The notes under the pieces: generated by a model | Database searches by the model: none | Seen by the model: the letters and a program-made list of their open reading frames with translations, nothing else | What the model was told of the DNA's origin: nothing | Made by a program: the position numbers and the translations under genes | NCBI RefSeq assembly: GCF_000698555.1 | Contig: NZ_JFHE01000023.1 | Coordinates: 17,513-81,512 of the forward strand | From: Caballeronia grimmiae | GTDB taxonomy: Bacteria; Pseudomonadota; Gammaproteobacteria; Burkholderiales; Burkholderiaceae | DNA: 64,000 nt | Direction: 5' to 3' | Shown: positions 8,009 through 17,396 of the stretch, in pieces | Layout: each line of letters begins with the position of its first letter | Numbering within the stretch: the first letter of the stretch is position 1

Positions 8009-9271
8009 TCAGTCCGGCAGAATCGATTCCCCGGCGAACAACTGTTTGACCTCTTCGCGCGCTCGCACGACACGCACGCGCTCGCCGTCCACCATCACTT
8101 CGGCGGCGCGCGGGCGGGTGTTGTAGTTCGAGCTCATCACGAAGCCGTACGCGCCCGCGGAGCAGACCGCGAGCAGATCGCCCGGTTCGACGGCCAGATC
8201 GCGATCGCGCCCGAGCCAGTCGCCGCTTTCGCAGACCGGACCGACCACGTCGTACTTGTGCGTCGGCGCATCGCGCTTCGCGACCGGGACGATGCGGTGA
8301 AACGCCTCGTACATCGCGGGGCGCGCGAGATCGTTCATCGCGGCATCGACGATGGCGAAGTTCTTCTCCTCGCCCGGCTTCAGAAATTCGACACGCGTCA
8401 GCAAGATGCCCGCGTTGCCGACGAGCGAGCGCCCCGGCTCGAAATACACTTCGCGCTGGCCGTGGCCGCGCTTCTCGATGTGATCGAGCAACGTGCGCAC
8501 GAAATCGCCGATATCGGGCGGAGTCTCGTCGTCGTACGTGATGCCGAGGCCGCCGCCGACATCAACGTGCCGAATGCTCATGCCGTCCGCTTCGATCTGT
8601 TCGACGAGTTCGAGCAGCTTGTCGATGGCATCCAGATACGGGCTGATTTCCGTAATCTGCGAGCCGATGTGGCAGTCGATGCCGACCACGTCCAGATTCG
8701 CCATCGCGTGTGCGGCGCGGTAGGTCGCGCGCGCGTCGCTGAAAGCTACGCCGAACTTGTTCGACTTCAGGCCCGTGGAGATATACGGATGCGTCTTCGC
8801 GTCGACGTCCGGATTCACGCGCAGGGAAACCGGCGCGCGCTTGCCGAGCGATTGCGCCACGTCGTTCAACGCATGCAGCTCGGGAATCGATTCCACGTTG
8901 AAGCACTTCACGCCGGCTTGGAGCGCTTCGCGCATTTCCGCCGCCGTTTTGCCGACGCCCGAAAACACCGTGTTCCGGGCTTTCCCGCCGGCAGCGAGCA
9001 CGCGCGCCAGTTCTCCCGACGACACGATGTCGAAGCCCGCGCCCAGACGCGCGAACACATTGAGGACGGCGAGATTGCTGTTGGCCTTCACCGCGACGTG
9101 AACGCTCGCGCGGCGGCCGCCGCACGCATCGGCGTAAGCGCGATAGGCGCGCGTCAGCTCGTCGCGGGAATAGACGTAGAGCGGCGTGCCGAACTGCTGC
9201 GCGAGCGACGCGGCGGAAACGCCTTCGGCGTGAAGTGCGCCGTCGACATAATGGAATGCGGAATCACTCAT
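8009..9271 (-). CDS. lysA: Diaminopimelate decarboxylase
   Basis: Decarboxylates meso-diaminopimelate to L-lysine, the last step of lysine synthesis. The 420-residue fold III PLP enzyme has the PLP lysine at 62 (HVAVKANSN) and the CESGD substrate-site motif in the C-terminal half. The start is set at ATG 9271 (MSDSAFHYVDGALHAEGV). The upstream in-frame ATG at 9322 adds 17 unconserved residues. It lies downstream of lptM on the minus strand with a 63-base gap, and is probably cotranscribed. Confidence 0.95.
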   Translation of the reverse strand: MSDSAFHYVDGALHAEGVSAASLAQQFGTPLYVYSRDELTRAYRAYADACGGRRASVHVAVKANSNLAVLNVFARLGAGFDIVSSGELARVLAAGGKARNTVFSGVGKTAAEMREALQAGVKCFNVESIPELHALNDVAQSLGKRAPVSLRVNPDVDAKTHPYISTGLKSNKFGVAFSDARATYRAAHAMANLDVVGIDCHIGSQITEISPYLDAIDKLLELVEQIEADGMSIRHVDVGGGLGITYDDETPPDIGDFVRTLLDHIEKRGHGQREVYFEPGRSLVGNAGILLTRVEFLKPGEEKNFAIVDAAMNDLARPAMYEAFHRIVPVAKRDAPTHKYDVVGPVCESGDWLGRDRDLAVEPGDLLAVCSAGAYGFVMSSNYNTRPRAAEVMVDGERVRVVRAREEVKQLFAGESILPD

Positions 9272-9334
9272 GCGTGTGCGCGGGTGGAATCGGGATCGGG
9301 TTCGGGATGCGCCGGAAGGCACACAGGCTTGCTG

Positions 9335-9658
9335 TCAGTACGCGGACGAAGCCGCTTTCGGTGCGGCGGCGGGCGTCGATTTCAGGTCCGTCTCGGGTGC
9401 GAGCGAGAGCGCGTCGCCGGACGTATCCGGAATGTCGCCGGATGCAGCGCGGGCCGGGTTGGCGCGCGAGGCGGTTTCGTCGTCGGGAGTCACGTCGGAA
9501 GGCGGCGTATCCTGCAGATTGTCAGGACGCTGCGGCATGGGAGGCACGACGGGAAGATAAAGCGGACCGCGTTGCCCACAACCGCCGAGCGTGACTGTGG
9601 CCGCGGCGCAAACGCTGACAGCCGCTACAATCGCGCTCATCCTGAAAACAACTCGCAT
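9335..9658 (-). CDS. lptM: Small lipoprotein LptM (YifL-like), LPS translocon maturation factor
   Basis: In Escherichia coli LptM helps oxidative maturation of the LptD/E translocon in the outer membrane. The 107-residue protein has a lipoprotein signal with lipobox LGGC (Cys27), followed directly by the family signature GQRGPLYLP. The rest is Pro/Ala/Ser-rich and disordered, longer than in the enterobacterial protein. AGGGA lies upstream of the start. It lies upstream of lysA, and its start is 35 bases from the divergent cyaY start. Confidence 0.85.
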   Translation of the reverse strand: MRVVFRMSAIVAAVSVCAAATVTLGGCGQRGPLYLPVVPPMPQRPDNLQDTPPSDVTPDDETASRANPARAASGDIPDTSGDALSLAPETDLKSTPAAAPKAASSAY

Positions 9659-9693
9659 GACCGTCCCTGTACATAGAATCGATGGAGTTTAGC

Positions 9694-10011
9694 ATGACAG
9701 ACCAGGAATACCTGACGTTGGCGGAGGCCGTGCTGACCGCGATCGAGCGCGATGTGGACACGGCCGAAGCCGACATCGAATTCGAGCGAAGCGGCAATGT
9801 GCTGACGCTGGAATTCGAGAATCGCACGAAGGTGATCGTCAACTTGCAGCCGCCGAAGCACGAAATCTGGCTCGCGGCGAAGTCGGGCGGATTCCACTAC
9901 AAATACGTCGATGGTCAGTGGCGCGACACCCGGGACGACAGCGAGTTTTTCGCCGCGCTGAGCAAGTATTCGACCGAGCAGGCAGGCGAGCCGATCCGCT
10001 TTTCAGCGTGA
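9694..10011 (+). CDS. cyaY: Frataxin homologue CyaY
   Basis: An iron-binding modulator of iron-sulfur cluster assembly that interacts with IscS/IscU. The 105-residue protein has the acidic first helix (rich in Asp/Glu, about residues 15-30) and the conserved PPKHEIWLA and GGFHYKY segments of frataxin. GGAG 6-7 bases upstream favours ATG 9694 (MTDQEYLTLAEA) over ATG 9682. It is divergent from lptM. Confidence 0.94.
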   Translation: MTDQEYLTLAEAVLTAIERDVDTAEADIEFERSGNVLTLEFENRTKVIVNLQPPKHEIWLAAKSGGFHYKYVDGQWRDTRDDSEFFAALSKYSTEQAGEPIRFSA

Positions 10012-10047
10012 CCGGCTCGTGAGGTGAGGGAAAAGCAGACGGTGTGG

Positions 10048-10066
10048 AAAAGGGCTACTGGCCCTT
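10048..10066 (-). terminator. Weak terminator-like hairpin overlapping the ponA stop
   Basis: AAGGGC and GCCCTT form a 6-bp stem with a 5-base loop. On the minus strand only three U follow, so function is uncertain. Confidence 0.35.
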
Positions 10067-12466
10067 GAACAGATTCATGATGTCCTGCTTTTCCTGCTCG
10101 CCGACATCCGGCGTCGGCGCGGTCACGCCCGACACGCCGCCTTCCTGCGGCGGCGCCTGACTTACCCCGATCGTCGCGATGAAGCCGTGGCCCGGCGTCA
10201 TGTCGTCGTAGTACAGCTCGCCGCCGAGCGATTTCACATCGGGCGGCATCATCGGCCTGTACTCGGGCACGCCTTGCAGCGCGCGCGTCATGTATTCCAT
10301 CCACACGGGCAGCGCGAGACCGCCGCCGGTTTCGCGGTCGCCGAGACTGCGCGGATTGTCGTAGCCGATCCACGCGATCGCGACGAGCGAACGCTGATAG
10401 CCGGCGAACCACGCATCGCGCGAATCGTTCGTCGTGCCGGTCTTGCCGGCAAGGTCGCCGCGCTTCATCTGATTCGTCTTCGCAGCCGTGCCGTGCTGCG
10501 CAACACTTTGCAGCAGGCTGTTCATCACGAATGCATTGCGCGGCGTGATGGCGAGCGGCGCGCTGCCCTGCGCGACGAGCGGTTGCGGATGCGACACCAC
10601 GGCGCCACGCGGGTCGGTGATATCGGCGATCAGATACGGATTCACGCGATAGCCGCCGTTCGCGAACACCGCATAGCCCGACGCCATCTGCAGCGGCGTC
10701 ACGAGGCCCGCGCCGAGCGCCATCGGCAGATACGCCGGATGACGGTCCGCATCGAAGCCGAAGCGCGTGATGTACTGCTGCGCGTACTTCGTGCCGATGT
10801 TGTTCAGGATGCGGATCGACACCATGTTCTTCGACTTCTGCAGCGCGGTGCGCATGGTCATCGGGCCGTCGAAGCCGCCGCCGTAGTTCTTCGGCTCCCA
10901 CGCCTGGCCACCGGTTTCGGCGGCGCTGAAGAAGAGCGGGCCGTCGTTGATGATCGTCGCCGGCGACAAACCTTTCTCCAGCGACGCAGAATAAATGAAC
11001 GGCTTGAAGCTCGAGCCCGGCTGACGCCACGCCTGCGTGACGTGGTTGAACTTGTTCTTGTTGAAGTCGAACCCGCCGACGAGCGCGCGGATTGCGCCGT
11101 CCTGCGGCACGAGCGAGATCAACGCGCCTTCGACTTGGGGCAGTTGCGTGATGGACCAGTCGCCGTCGCTGCTTTTCGCGAGCCGCACGATCGCGCCCGG
11201 ACGAATGCGCTGGTTCGGCTGCGCACGCGGCGAAAGCGCGTTCGCGACGAAGCGCAGATCGTTGCCGGTGATGGTGGCCACGTTGCCGTCGATGAAGCTC
11301 GCCTTCACTTCCTTCGGACTCGCCGACGTCACGACCGCCGCGACGATCTCGCCGTTGTCCGGATGCTCGGCGAGCGCATCGTCGATGGCCTGTTCACGGT
11401 CATCCGCGTCCGCCGGCAGATCGATGAAACCTTCCGGCCCGCGATAGCCATGACGCCGTTCGTAGTCCATCAGGCCTCGGCGCAGCGCGTGATAGGCGGC
11501 GTCCTGATCGGCGGAATCGATCGTCGTCACGACGTTGAAGCCGCGCGTATAGGCTTCTTCGCGATATTGCGCGTACATCATCTGCCGGACCATTTCCGCG
11601 ACGTATTCCGCGTGGACACTGAACTCGCGCCCCTGTCCCTTCACGATGAGCGGCTGTTTCACCGCCGTCGCGTACTCTTCCGGCGTGATGAAGTTCAGCT
11701 CGCGCATCCGCTGAAGGATGTACTCCTGCCGAACCTTCGCGCGCTTCGGATTCACGACCGGGTTATATGCCGACGGCGCCTTCGGCAGACCCGCGAGCAT
11801 CGCCGCTTCGGCGAGCGTGATGTCCTTCAGGTCCTTGCCGAAATAGACGCGCGCCGCGCTCGCAAACCCGTACGCACGCTGTCCGAGATAGATCTGATTC
11901 ATGTACACCTCAAGAATCTGATCCTTCGTCAACGCACGCTCGATCTTGTAGGCGAGCAGCATCTCGTAGATCTTGCGGGTGTACGTCCTTTCGCTCGACA
12001 GGAAGAAGTTTCGCGCGACCTGCATCGTGATCGTGCTCGCGCCTTGCGACGCATGCCCATTCGACAATGCAACCGTTCCCGCGCGCACGATGCCCATGAC
12101 ATCGACGCCGCCGTGATCGTAAAAACGCGCGTCTTCGATTGCGAGCACGGCTTTCTTCAGGCGATCGGGCACTTCCTGAATGCGCACGACGCTGCGGCGT
12201 TCCTCGCCGAATTCGCCGATCAGCACGTGATCGGCGGTGTAGATGCGCAGCGGCACTTTCGGCCGATAGTCGGTGAGCGCATCGAGCGATGGCAGGTTCG
12301 GCATCGCCACGATGAGCGCATAGCCGAACACCAGCGCAATGGAGACGATCAGCGCGAAAACGCAGACGAGCGAGCCTAAAAGCAGCCGCGCAAACCACGA
12401 ACGTCGAGGCTTTATCGGGCCTTCGGGCGGCGTGGCCGGCGGATTAGTCGGGGAAGAGGATTGCAT
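10055..12466 (-). CDS. ponA: Bifunctional class A penicillin-binding protein 1A
   Basis: Polymerises and cross-links peptidoglycan in the periplasm. The 803-residue protein has a cytoplasmic N-terminus, one transmembrane anchor (about 27-53), a GT51 glycosyltransferase domain with the EDARFYDHGG motif (catalytic Glu111) and an OB-like insert. The transpeptidase domain has the SxxK serine at 485 (SSFK) and KTGT at 675-678. A TATAAT -10 lies upstream on the minus strand. A small hairpin overlaps the stop codon. It is divergent from the pil cluster, a classic proteobacterial arrangement. Confidence 0.95.
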   Translation of the reverse strand: MQSSSPTNPPATPPEGPIKPRRSWFARLLLGSLVCVFALIVSIALVFGYALIVAMPNLPSLDALTDYRPKVPLRIYTADHVLIGEFGEERRSVVRIQEVPDRLKKAVLAIEDARFYDHGGVDVMGIVRAGTVALSNGHASQGASTITMQVARNFFLSSERTYTRKIYEMLLAYKIERALTKDQILEVYMNQIYLGQRAYGFASAARVYFGKDLKDITLAEAAMLAGLPKAPSAYNPVVNPKRAKVRQEYILQRMRELNFITPEEYATAVKQPLIVKGQGREFSVHAEYVAEMVRQMMYAQYREEAYTRGFNVVTTIDSADQDAAYHALRRGLMDYERRHGYRGPEGFIDLPADADDREQAIDDALAEHPDNGEIVAAVVTSASPKEVKASFIDGNVATITGNDLRFVANALSPRAQPNQRIRPGAIVRLAKSSDGDWSITQLPQVEGALISLVPQDGAIRALVGGFDFNKNKFNHVTQAWRQPGSSFKPFIYSASLEKGLSPATIINDGPLFFSAAETGGQAWEPKNYGGGFDGPMTMRTALQKSKNMVSIRILNNIGTKYAQQYITRFGFDADRHPAYLPMALGAGLVTPLQMASGYAVFANGGYRVNPYLIADITDPRGAVVSHPQPLVAQGSAPLAITPRNAFVMNSLLQSVAQHGTAAKTNQMKRGDLAGKTGTTNDSRDAWFAGYQRSLVAIAWIGYDNPRSLGDRETGGGLALPVWMEYMTRALQGVPEYRPMMPPDVKSLGGELYYDDMTPGHGFIATIGVSQAPPQEGGVSGVTAPTPDVGEQEKQDIMNLFKGQ

Positions 12467-12490
12467 AGCACCACCAAAAACAGTCCCGGG

Positions 12491-12496
12491 ATTATA
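12491..12496 (-). promoter_or_regulatory. Consensus -10 element for ponA
   Basis: A perfect TATAAT on the minus strand would place transcription start about 18 bases upstream of the ponA ATG. The matching -35 region is poor. Confidence 0.45.
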
Positions 12497-12717
12497 GCCG
12501 TCCGGGTTTCGGGAATTTCCTAGGCACTCGGGTAACAGTCCAATGCAATCCGCGTCGCTTTTCCTGTTGCCAAGATACGCGCGATGTCCCGCGAAAACAT
12601 CGTGTCATCGCTCGCGTTAGCCGTTCGGCCGAATGTTCGCCGTGTGCCGCCTTCACGAGAATTCGTGCATCGAAAGCGCGCGAATGTTTCGGCGCGCGAG
12701 TGACGGAAGGAGTGGAC

Positions 12718-13719
12718 ATGAAGAAGGAAAGCGCCTTGCGCGGCGCGGTGCTGACGGTCACGCGCCGGTTCGCGGCGGGTATCGACATAAGCGAGGACGC
12801 AGTGCGGCTCGCGGTTCTCAGCCGGCGGCTGAAGCGGGATTCGACCGTGTGCGTCGAGCATCTGGATGCGGTTCCAATCGCGGCGGGGGCGGTGGTGGGC
12901 GGCGATTTCGTCGATCGCGCGGCCGTCGCTGCGGCGTTGCGCGAAGCGGTCGAACGCATGCCGCAGAACGGCGCGTGGAGCGCGCTGCGCTGTTCGATGG
13001 GCCTCCCCGCATCGGCGACGCTGACCACACGGGTGCCGCTCGCGCGGCTGATCGAGGCGCGTCAGCCGGACGTGCCGGATATCGGCAGCGATCCACGCGG
13101 CTTGCTCGAGCCGGCGGTGCTCGCCGAGGCGGAGCGCGCATCGGGCATGGAGCGCGGCGCGCTCGCAGTCGACTGGTCCGTCGAGGCTCGCGACGACGGG
13201 AACGCCTATGTGACGATCGCGGCGACGGCCAGGCGGCACGTCGAGGCGCGCGTGGAAACGGCGGCGGCAGCGGGCATCGCGTTGTGCGCCATCGACGGCG
13301 AACCGGCCGCGGCCCTGCGCGCGATGCGTCATTCGGGCCGCGTCGAACTGGACGCCGATGCGCGCTATCTCGCTTGCTGGCTCGAAAGCTCGGGGCTGCA
13401 CGCGTGGGTCGTGAGCGCCGGCGAAGTGGAGAGCGAGGCGCGCTATCCCGCGCCGGAATACGTGAGCATCGCTGACGCGCTGCGCCATCTGGCGGGCGAA
13501 ACGACGCCGATCGACTGCGCGTACGTCGGCGGTCAGACGCACTTGCTGACGAACGCGGGCCTTCCGCTGCCGGCGCTGGCGAAGATCGTCGGCTGCCCCG
13601 CGCTGCCCTTCGAGGCTGCGCCGTATTGCAACGGCGCGTCGGAAATCGATGCCGCGATGAAGCATTCGCCGCTTTTCGCCACCGCGTTCGGACTCGCATT
13701 GCGCGAGGTGCTGCAATGA
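12718..13719 (+). CDS. pilM: Type IV pilus inner-membrane platform protein PilM-like (actin-fold ATPase)
   Basis: A cytoplasmic actin-like protein that binds the N-terminus of PilN and links the pilus motor to the PilNOP alignment complex. The 333-residue protein opens its fold with FAAGIDISEDAVRLAVL, the phosphate-1-like segment of PilM. GGAAGGAG about 7 bases upstream fixes ATG 12718 over GTG 12700. It overlaps pilN by ATGA. Sequence similarity is weaker than for model PilM proteins; position and gene order carry much of the call. Confidence 0.8.
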   Translation: MKKESALRGAVLTVTRRFAAGIDISEDAVRLAVLSRRLKRDSTVCVEHLDAVPIAAGAVVGGDFVDRAAVAAALREAVERMPQNGAWSALRCSMGLPASATLTTRVPLARLIEARQPDVPDIGSDPRGLLEPAVLAEAERASGMERGALAVDWSVEARDDGNAYVTIAATARRHVEARVETAAAAGIALCAIDGEPAAALRAMRHSGRVELDADARYLACWLESSGLHAWVVSAGEVESEARYPAPEYVSIADALRHLAGETTPIDCAYVGGQTHLLTNAGLPLPALAKIVGCPALPFEAAPYCNGASEIDAAMKHSPLFATAFGLALREVLQ

Positions 13720-14366
13720 CGAGCGCCGCCACCATCGACGGCTTCAATCTGCTGCCTTACCGGTCTCGCAACCGTCGTGCGCTGCGACGGCAGCGGCTCG
13801 CGATCCTGGCCGTCGCAAGCCTCGCCGGATGCGCGGCTGTGGGAAGCGTCGCGGGCTGGGACGCCTTCGAGCGCACGCGTCTGGATGAACGGCGTATCGC
13901 ACTGGAAGCGACGCTGCGCGCATCGAACGCGGCTATCGACGAACACGCGCGCCTTCTTCGCACCGAGGCCGAGCGTCGCCGGGCGCGTGACGCGGCGCAA
14001 CCGCTCGCCGGACCGCGCGACCGGTTCCTCGCGCTGCTGGAAGCGCTCGCGGATGCGCCGTCGCGCACGGACGTCGTTCTCCAACGCATTTCCCAGCGGG
14101 CCGATGAAGTCGAGCTTGCCGCGCTCGCCCCGGATTCCCAGACGGCGGCGCGCTGGCTCAAACGGCTGGAGGACTTGCGCGGCGTGCAATCGGTCGAGGT
14201 CGTGGAGATGAAGCGGCGCGTGGAAACGGGGCCATCCGCGAAGCGCGATGCGGTCGCGCCGGCAATCGATCGCTATGAATTTATCGCGCTGGTGCGCTAT
14301 GCGCCGGCTGAAGCGAAAACCACGGCCGCACCGGCGAAAACATCAATGCAAAGGAAACCGCAATGA
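13716..14366 (+). CDS. pilN: Type IV pilus alignment protein PilN-like
   Basis: A bitopic inner-membrane protein whose short cytoplasmic tail binds PilM and whose periplasmic part pairs with PilO. The 216-residue protein has the tail motif NLLPYR at 11-16 (family INLLPWR), a transmembrane segment (about 28-48) and a coiled-coil region with a ferredoxin-like domain. It overlaps pilM and the next gene by ATGA, indicating translational coupling. Confidence 0.85.
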   Translation: MTSAATIDGFNLLPYRSRNRRALRRQRLAILAVASLAGCAAVGSVAGWDAFERTRLDERRIALEATLRASNAAIDEHARLLRTEAERRRARDAAQPLAGPRDRFLALLEALADAPSRTDVVLQRISQRADEVELAALAPDSQTAARWLKRLEDLRGVQSVEVVEMKRRVETGPSAKRDAVAPAIDRYEFIALVRYAPAEAKTTAAPAKTSMQRKPQ

Positions 14367-15253
14367 ACACCCTGACGATGACTGTCCCCGGGGGCTTGCG
14401 CTCGCACTCGCACGGGCGCGCCCGCACTCCGCTGCTGCGACCGCTGCACGCGTGGTCGACGCGCCGCACGGCTCTTACGGCGCTCGCGCTTTTCGTATGC
14501 GTGTTCGCGCTGGGCGTCGAAGGCTGGCTCGCTTCGGGCCTGAGCCAGCGCGATGCCGCCCGCACCGCGCTCGCCGCAACCCAACGCAAAGCGGACGATG
14601 CCCGCGGAATCGTCGCGGCGTTGCCGGAACTACGCGCGCGCATTGCGGCCACGAGCATGACGCCCGCCACCTGGACCGCTGCCGATGCGCTTCACGCAGT
14701 GGCCGCACTCGCTGCGCAGAGCGGACTGCGCGTGACGGAGATCGAGCCGCAATCGTCGGCGAAAAGCGGAGCCCGGACGTCAACGCAGCCGGCAACGGAA
14801 CGCGCGCTCACCTTCCGGGCGGACGGCGCGTTTCCCGAAGTTCGCCGCTTTCTGGAGGCGCTCGCCGGCCTGCCGCGCCTGATCGTGCCGGAGGCTGTGC
14901 AAATCAAGCGTCAGGCCGGCGCGGTGACGATCGATGCGACACTGCGCATCCACGAAACGCTGCCTGCGGTGCCGCTTTCGGAGCCCGCGCGCACGAACGC
15001 CTTCATCGTCGATCCGTTCGGCAGGGACGGCGCAACCGGTCTCGCTCGTGATGCGGGCATGCTGCTCGTCGGCACGATGGTGGCGCGCCACCGCGCGATG
15101 GCGCTCGTGCAGAGCGCGAAGAACGTCGACCACTACGAACCGGGACAGCAGATCGGCGACGAGCGGCTCGAACGCGTTCAGCCCCGCGCGATACAGCTTG
15201 CAAGCGGCGAGGGCGCGTCGCGGATGCTGACGTTCGCGGAGGATCGCAAGTGA
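14363..15253 (+). CDS. PilO-like protein with a PilP-like C-terminal domain (apparent PilO-PilP fusion)
   Basis: The 296-residue protein begins with a cytoplasmic tail and a transmembrane helix (about 36-53), followed by a coiled coil and a PilO-type periplasmic domain to about 200. Residues ~210-296 resemble mature PilP: a DPFG opening, a LVGTMV...ALVQ strand pattern and PGQQIGDERLERVQPRAIQL near the end. PilP is normally a separate lipoprotein; none is encoded here, and this protein has no lipobox. A fusion would tether the secretin-binding domain to PilO. The pilQ GTG start overlaps its stop. Confidence 0.7.
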   Translation: MNTLTMTVPGGLRSHSHGRARTPLLRPLHAWSTRRTALTALALFVCVFALGVEGWLASGLSQRDAARTALAATQRKADDARGIVAALPELRARIAATSMTPATWTAADALHAVAALAAQSGLRVTEIEPQSSAKSGARTSTQPATERALTFRADGAFPEVRRFLEALAGLPRLIVPEAVQIKRQAGAVTIDATLRIHETLPAVPLSEPARTNAFIVDPFGRDGATGLARDAGMLLVGTMVARHRAMALVQSAKNVDHYEPGQQIGDERLERVQPRAIQLASGEGASRMLTFAEDRK

Positions 15254-16761
15254 GCAAGGCGCTATGCATCTTCCGCGCGATGAGCGTCGCGGCGATCATC
15301 GTGGCGCGTGCGGCAACGGCGGCCGACGTCGGCGATGCGCCCGTCGCGCCGTTGCCGCCGCTACCGGCAACGCTGGATACGCTCCCGACGGATCAGTTCG
15401 CAATCGATACGGCCATTCCGCTGGCGCCACCGCCGCCGCCCCAAACAACGGCCACGGCAAGCGCGGAAAAGCCCGCTGCCGAATCCGCCGAGCCGCTCGA
15501 AGGACCGCCGGTGCCGCTGCGGCAACTGGAACGCCTCAGCGGAACGAAGGCCGATGACGGCAAGCCGATCACGCTCGACCTTAAAAACGCCGACCTGAGC
15601 GCCGCGCTGCAAGGCTTCGCGCGCTTCACCGGCCTCAACATCATCGCGAGCGAGAAGGTGCGCGGGCTGGTGTCGATCAATCTCGTCGCGGTGCCGTGGC
15701 GGCGCGCGTTCGACACGCTTCTCGAGGTCAACGGCCTGGCGATGGAGCAGCACGGCAACGTGATCTGGGTCGCGCCGCTCGCCGAACTCGCGGCGCGCGA
15801 GAAGTTGCGCTATGAGGCGCACGCGCGCGCGGCGGAACTGGAGCCGCTCGCAAGCCGCACCTTCACGTTGCGCTATCCGCGTGCCGAAGACGTGCGCAAG
15901 CTGCTGACCGGCTCGGGCACGCAGCGCGTGCTGTCGAAGCGCGGCTCCGCCATGGCCGACGCGCGCACCAATCTGCTTTTCGTCACCGATCTCGACGCTC
16001 GCGTGCAGCAGATCGCCGAGCTGATCGCATCCATCGACAGGCCGACGCCGCAAGTGATGATCGAAGCGCGCATCGTCGAAGGCGAGACCGGGCTGTCGCG
16101 CAACCTCGGCGTCAAGCTGGGCGTCGCGCCGACAGGAGACTCCGCGCGCGGCATCGCGGGCGGCAAGGACGGGGTGGTATACGATCTGTCGGCGCGGCCG
16201 CTCAACGGTTTCGACGCGGCAACCGCTGGGCTCACGCTTTTCGCCGCGCAGGCCACGCGGCTGCTGGACATCGAACTCAGCGCGCTCGAATCCGAGGGGC
16301 GGGGACAGATCGTGTCGCGACCGCGCGTCGTGACGGCGGATCGCGTGAAGGCGATCGTCGAACAGGGCACGGAGCTGCCGTATCAGGCGAAAGTCGGCAA
16401 TGGCGTCTCGGGCGTGCAGTTTCGGCGCGCTGCGCTCAAACTGGAGGTCGAGCCGCAAATCACGCCGCACGGGCACGTCATTCTCGATCTGGATGTCGCG
16501 AAAGACAGCGTCGGCGAGCAGACGGCGGCAGGGCCGGCCATCAACACGAAGCACGTGCAGACGCGCGTGGAAGTGGAGGATGGCGGGACCGTGGCGATCG
16601 GCGGCATTTATTCAGAAGACGAACGGGTCGATGTCACCGGCGTGCCGGGATTGTCGAAGCTGCCGCTGATCGGCTGGCTGTTTCGTCACGACGCGCGGCG
16701 CAAGTCGCAGAGCGAGCTGGTCATCCTGATCACGCCGCATGTGGTGGCGGCGAAGGGATGA
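15250..16761 (+). CDS. pilQ: Type IV pilus secretin PilQ (short form)
   Basis: Forms the outer-membrane channel for the pilus. The 503-residue protein has a signal peptide ending near 24, a Pro-rich linker, an STN domain (about 105-175), an N1/NolW domain (about 205-275) and the secretin domain (about 320-500). The secretin domain ends with the signature VPGLSKLPLIGWLFR. It lacks the peptidoglycan-binding AMIN repeats that make other PilQ proteins ~700 residues. The start is GTG 15250 in a GTGA overlap. Another secretin type is possible, but the neighbours fit PilQ. Confidence 0.85.
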   Translation: MSKALCIFRAMSVAAIIVARAATAADVGDAPVAPLPPLPATLDTLPTDQFAIDTAIPLAPPPPPQTTATASAEKPAAESAEPLEGPPVPLRQLERLSGTKADDGKPITLDLKNADLSAALQGFARFTGLNIIASEKVRGLVSINLVAVPWRRAFDTLLEVNGLAMEQHGNVIWVAPLAELAAREKLRYEAHARAAELEPLASRTFTLRYPRAEDVRKLLTGSGTQRVLSKRGSAMADARTNLLFVTDLDARVQQIAELIASIDRPTPQVMIEARIVEGETGLSRNLGVKLGVAPTGDSARGIAGGKDGVVYDLSARPLNGFDAATAGLTLFAAQATRLLDIELSALESEGRGQIVSRPRVVTADRVKAIVEQGTELPYQAKVGNGVSGVQFRRAALKLEVEPQITPHGHVILDLDVAKDSVGEQTAAGPAINTKHVQTRVEVEDGGTVAIGGIYSEDERVDVTGVPGLSKLPLIGWLFRHDARRKSQSELVILITPHVVAAKG

Positions 16762-16844
16762 CGCGGGGCGCGCGACTCGACAAAGCGGGCGGTTTGCCCT
16801 TAAGCTGCCGCACGAACAAATTGCATATTGTCAAAGGATCAAGG

Positions 16845-17396
16845 TTGCAGGAAGGGCACGCGAACGCGAACATCTTCTTCGTCGGACTCATGGGGGCGGG
16901 TAAAACCACCGTGGGCCGTGCGGTTGCGCGCCGTTTGCAGCGCTCGTTCATCGATTCCGACCTGGAAATCGAAGCACGCACCGGCGCGCGGATACCCGTG
17001 ATCTGGGAACTCGAAGGCGAGGCCGGATTCCGCCAGCGCGAAGCCAACGTCATCGACGAGTTGTCGCAGAAGAGCGGCATCGTGCTCGCGACAGGCGGCG
17101 GCGCGGTGCTGCGGCAGGAGAATCGCGAACATCTGAGGAATCGCGGCATCGTCATTTATCTGCGCGCGAATCCGCACGATCTCTGGCAGCGCACCCGCCG
17201 CGACAAGAACCGGCCGCTGCTTCAGACCGAAGATCCGCGCGGCAAGCTGGAAGCGCTGTTCAAGACGCGCGATCCGCTCTATCAGGAATGTGCGCATTTC
17301 GTCGTGGAGACCGGGCGGCCGACGGTCAACGCGCTCGTCAACATGGTCCTGATGCAACTGGAGGTGGCCGGCGTCATCAAGTCGGCTGAGTCATAA
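16845..17396 (+). CDS. aroK: Shikimate kinase
   Basis: Phosphorylates shikimate with ATP in the chorismate pathway. From TTG 16845 the protein is 183 residues, the family's usual length, with Walker A GLMGAGKTT at 14-22, substrate Asp38 and the GGGAV segment. An ATG at 16758 overlaps the pilQ stop (ATGA) and would add 29 residues with no family similarity. I prefer TTG because it has AGG upstream and gives a normal N-terminus; the start is uncertain. aroB follows with a one-base overlap. Confidence 0.88.
   Translation: MQEGHANANIFFVGLMGAGKTTVGRAVARRLQRSFIDSDLEIEARTGARIPVIWELEGEAGFRQREANVIDELSQKSGIVLATGGGAVLRQENREHLRNRGIVIYLRANPHDLWQRTRRDKNRPLLQTEDPRGKLEALFKTRDPLYQECAHFVVETGRPTVNALVNMVLMQLEVAGVIKSAES

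Noticed and set aside
10187..12379. Plus-strand open frame of 730 codons
   Set aside because: Antisense to ponA, which has complete catalytic motifs.
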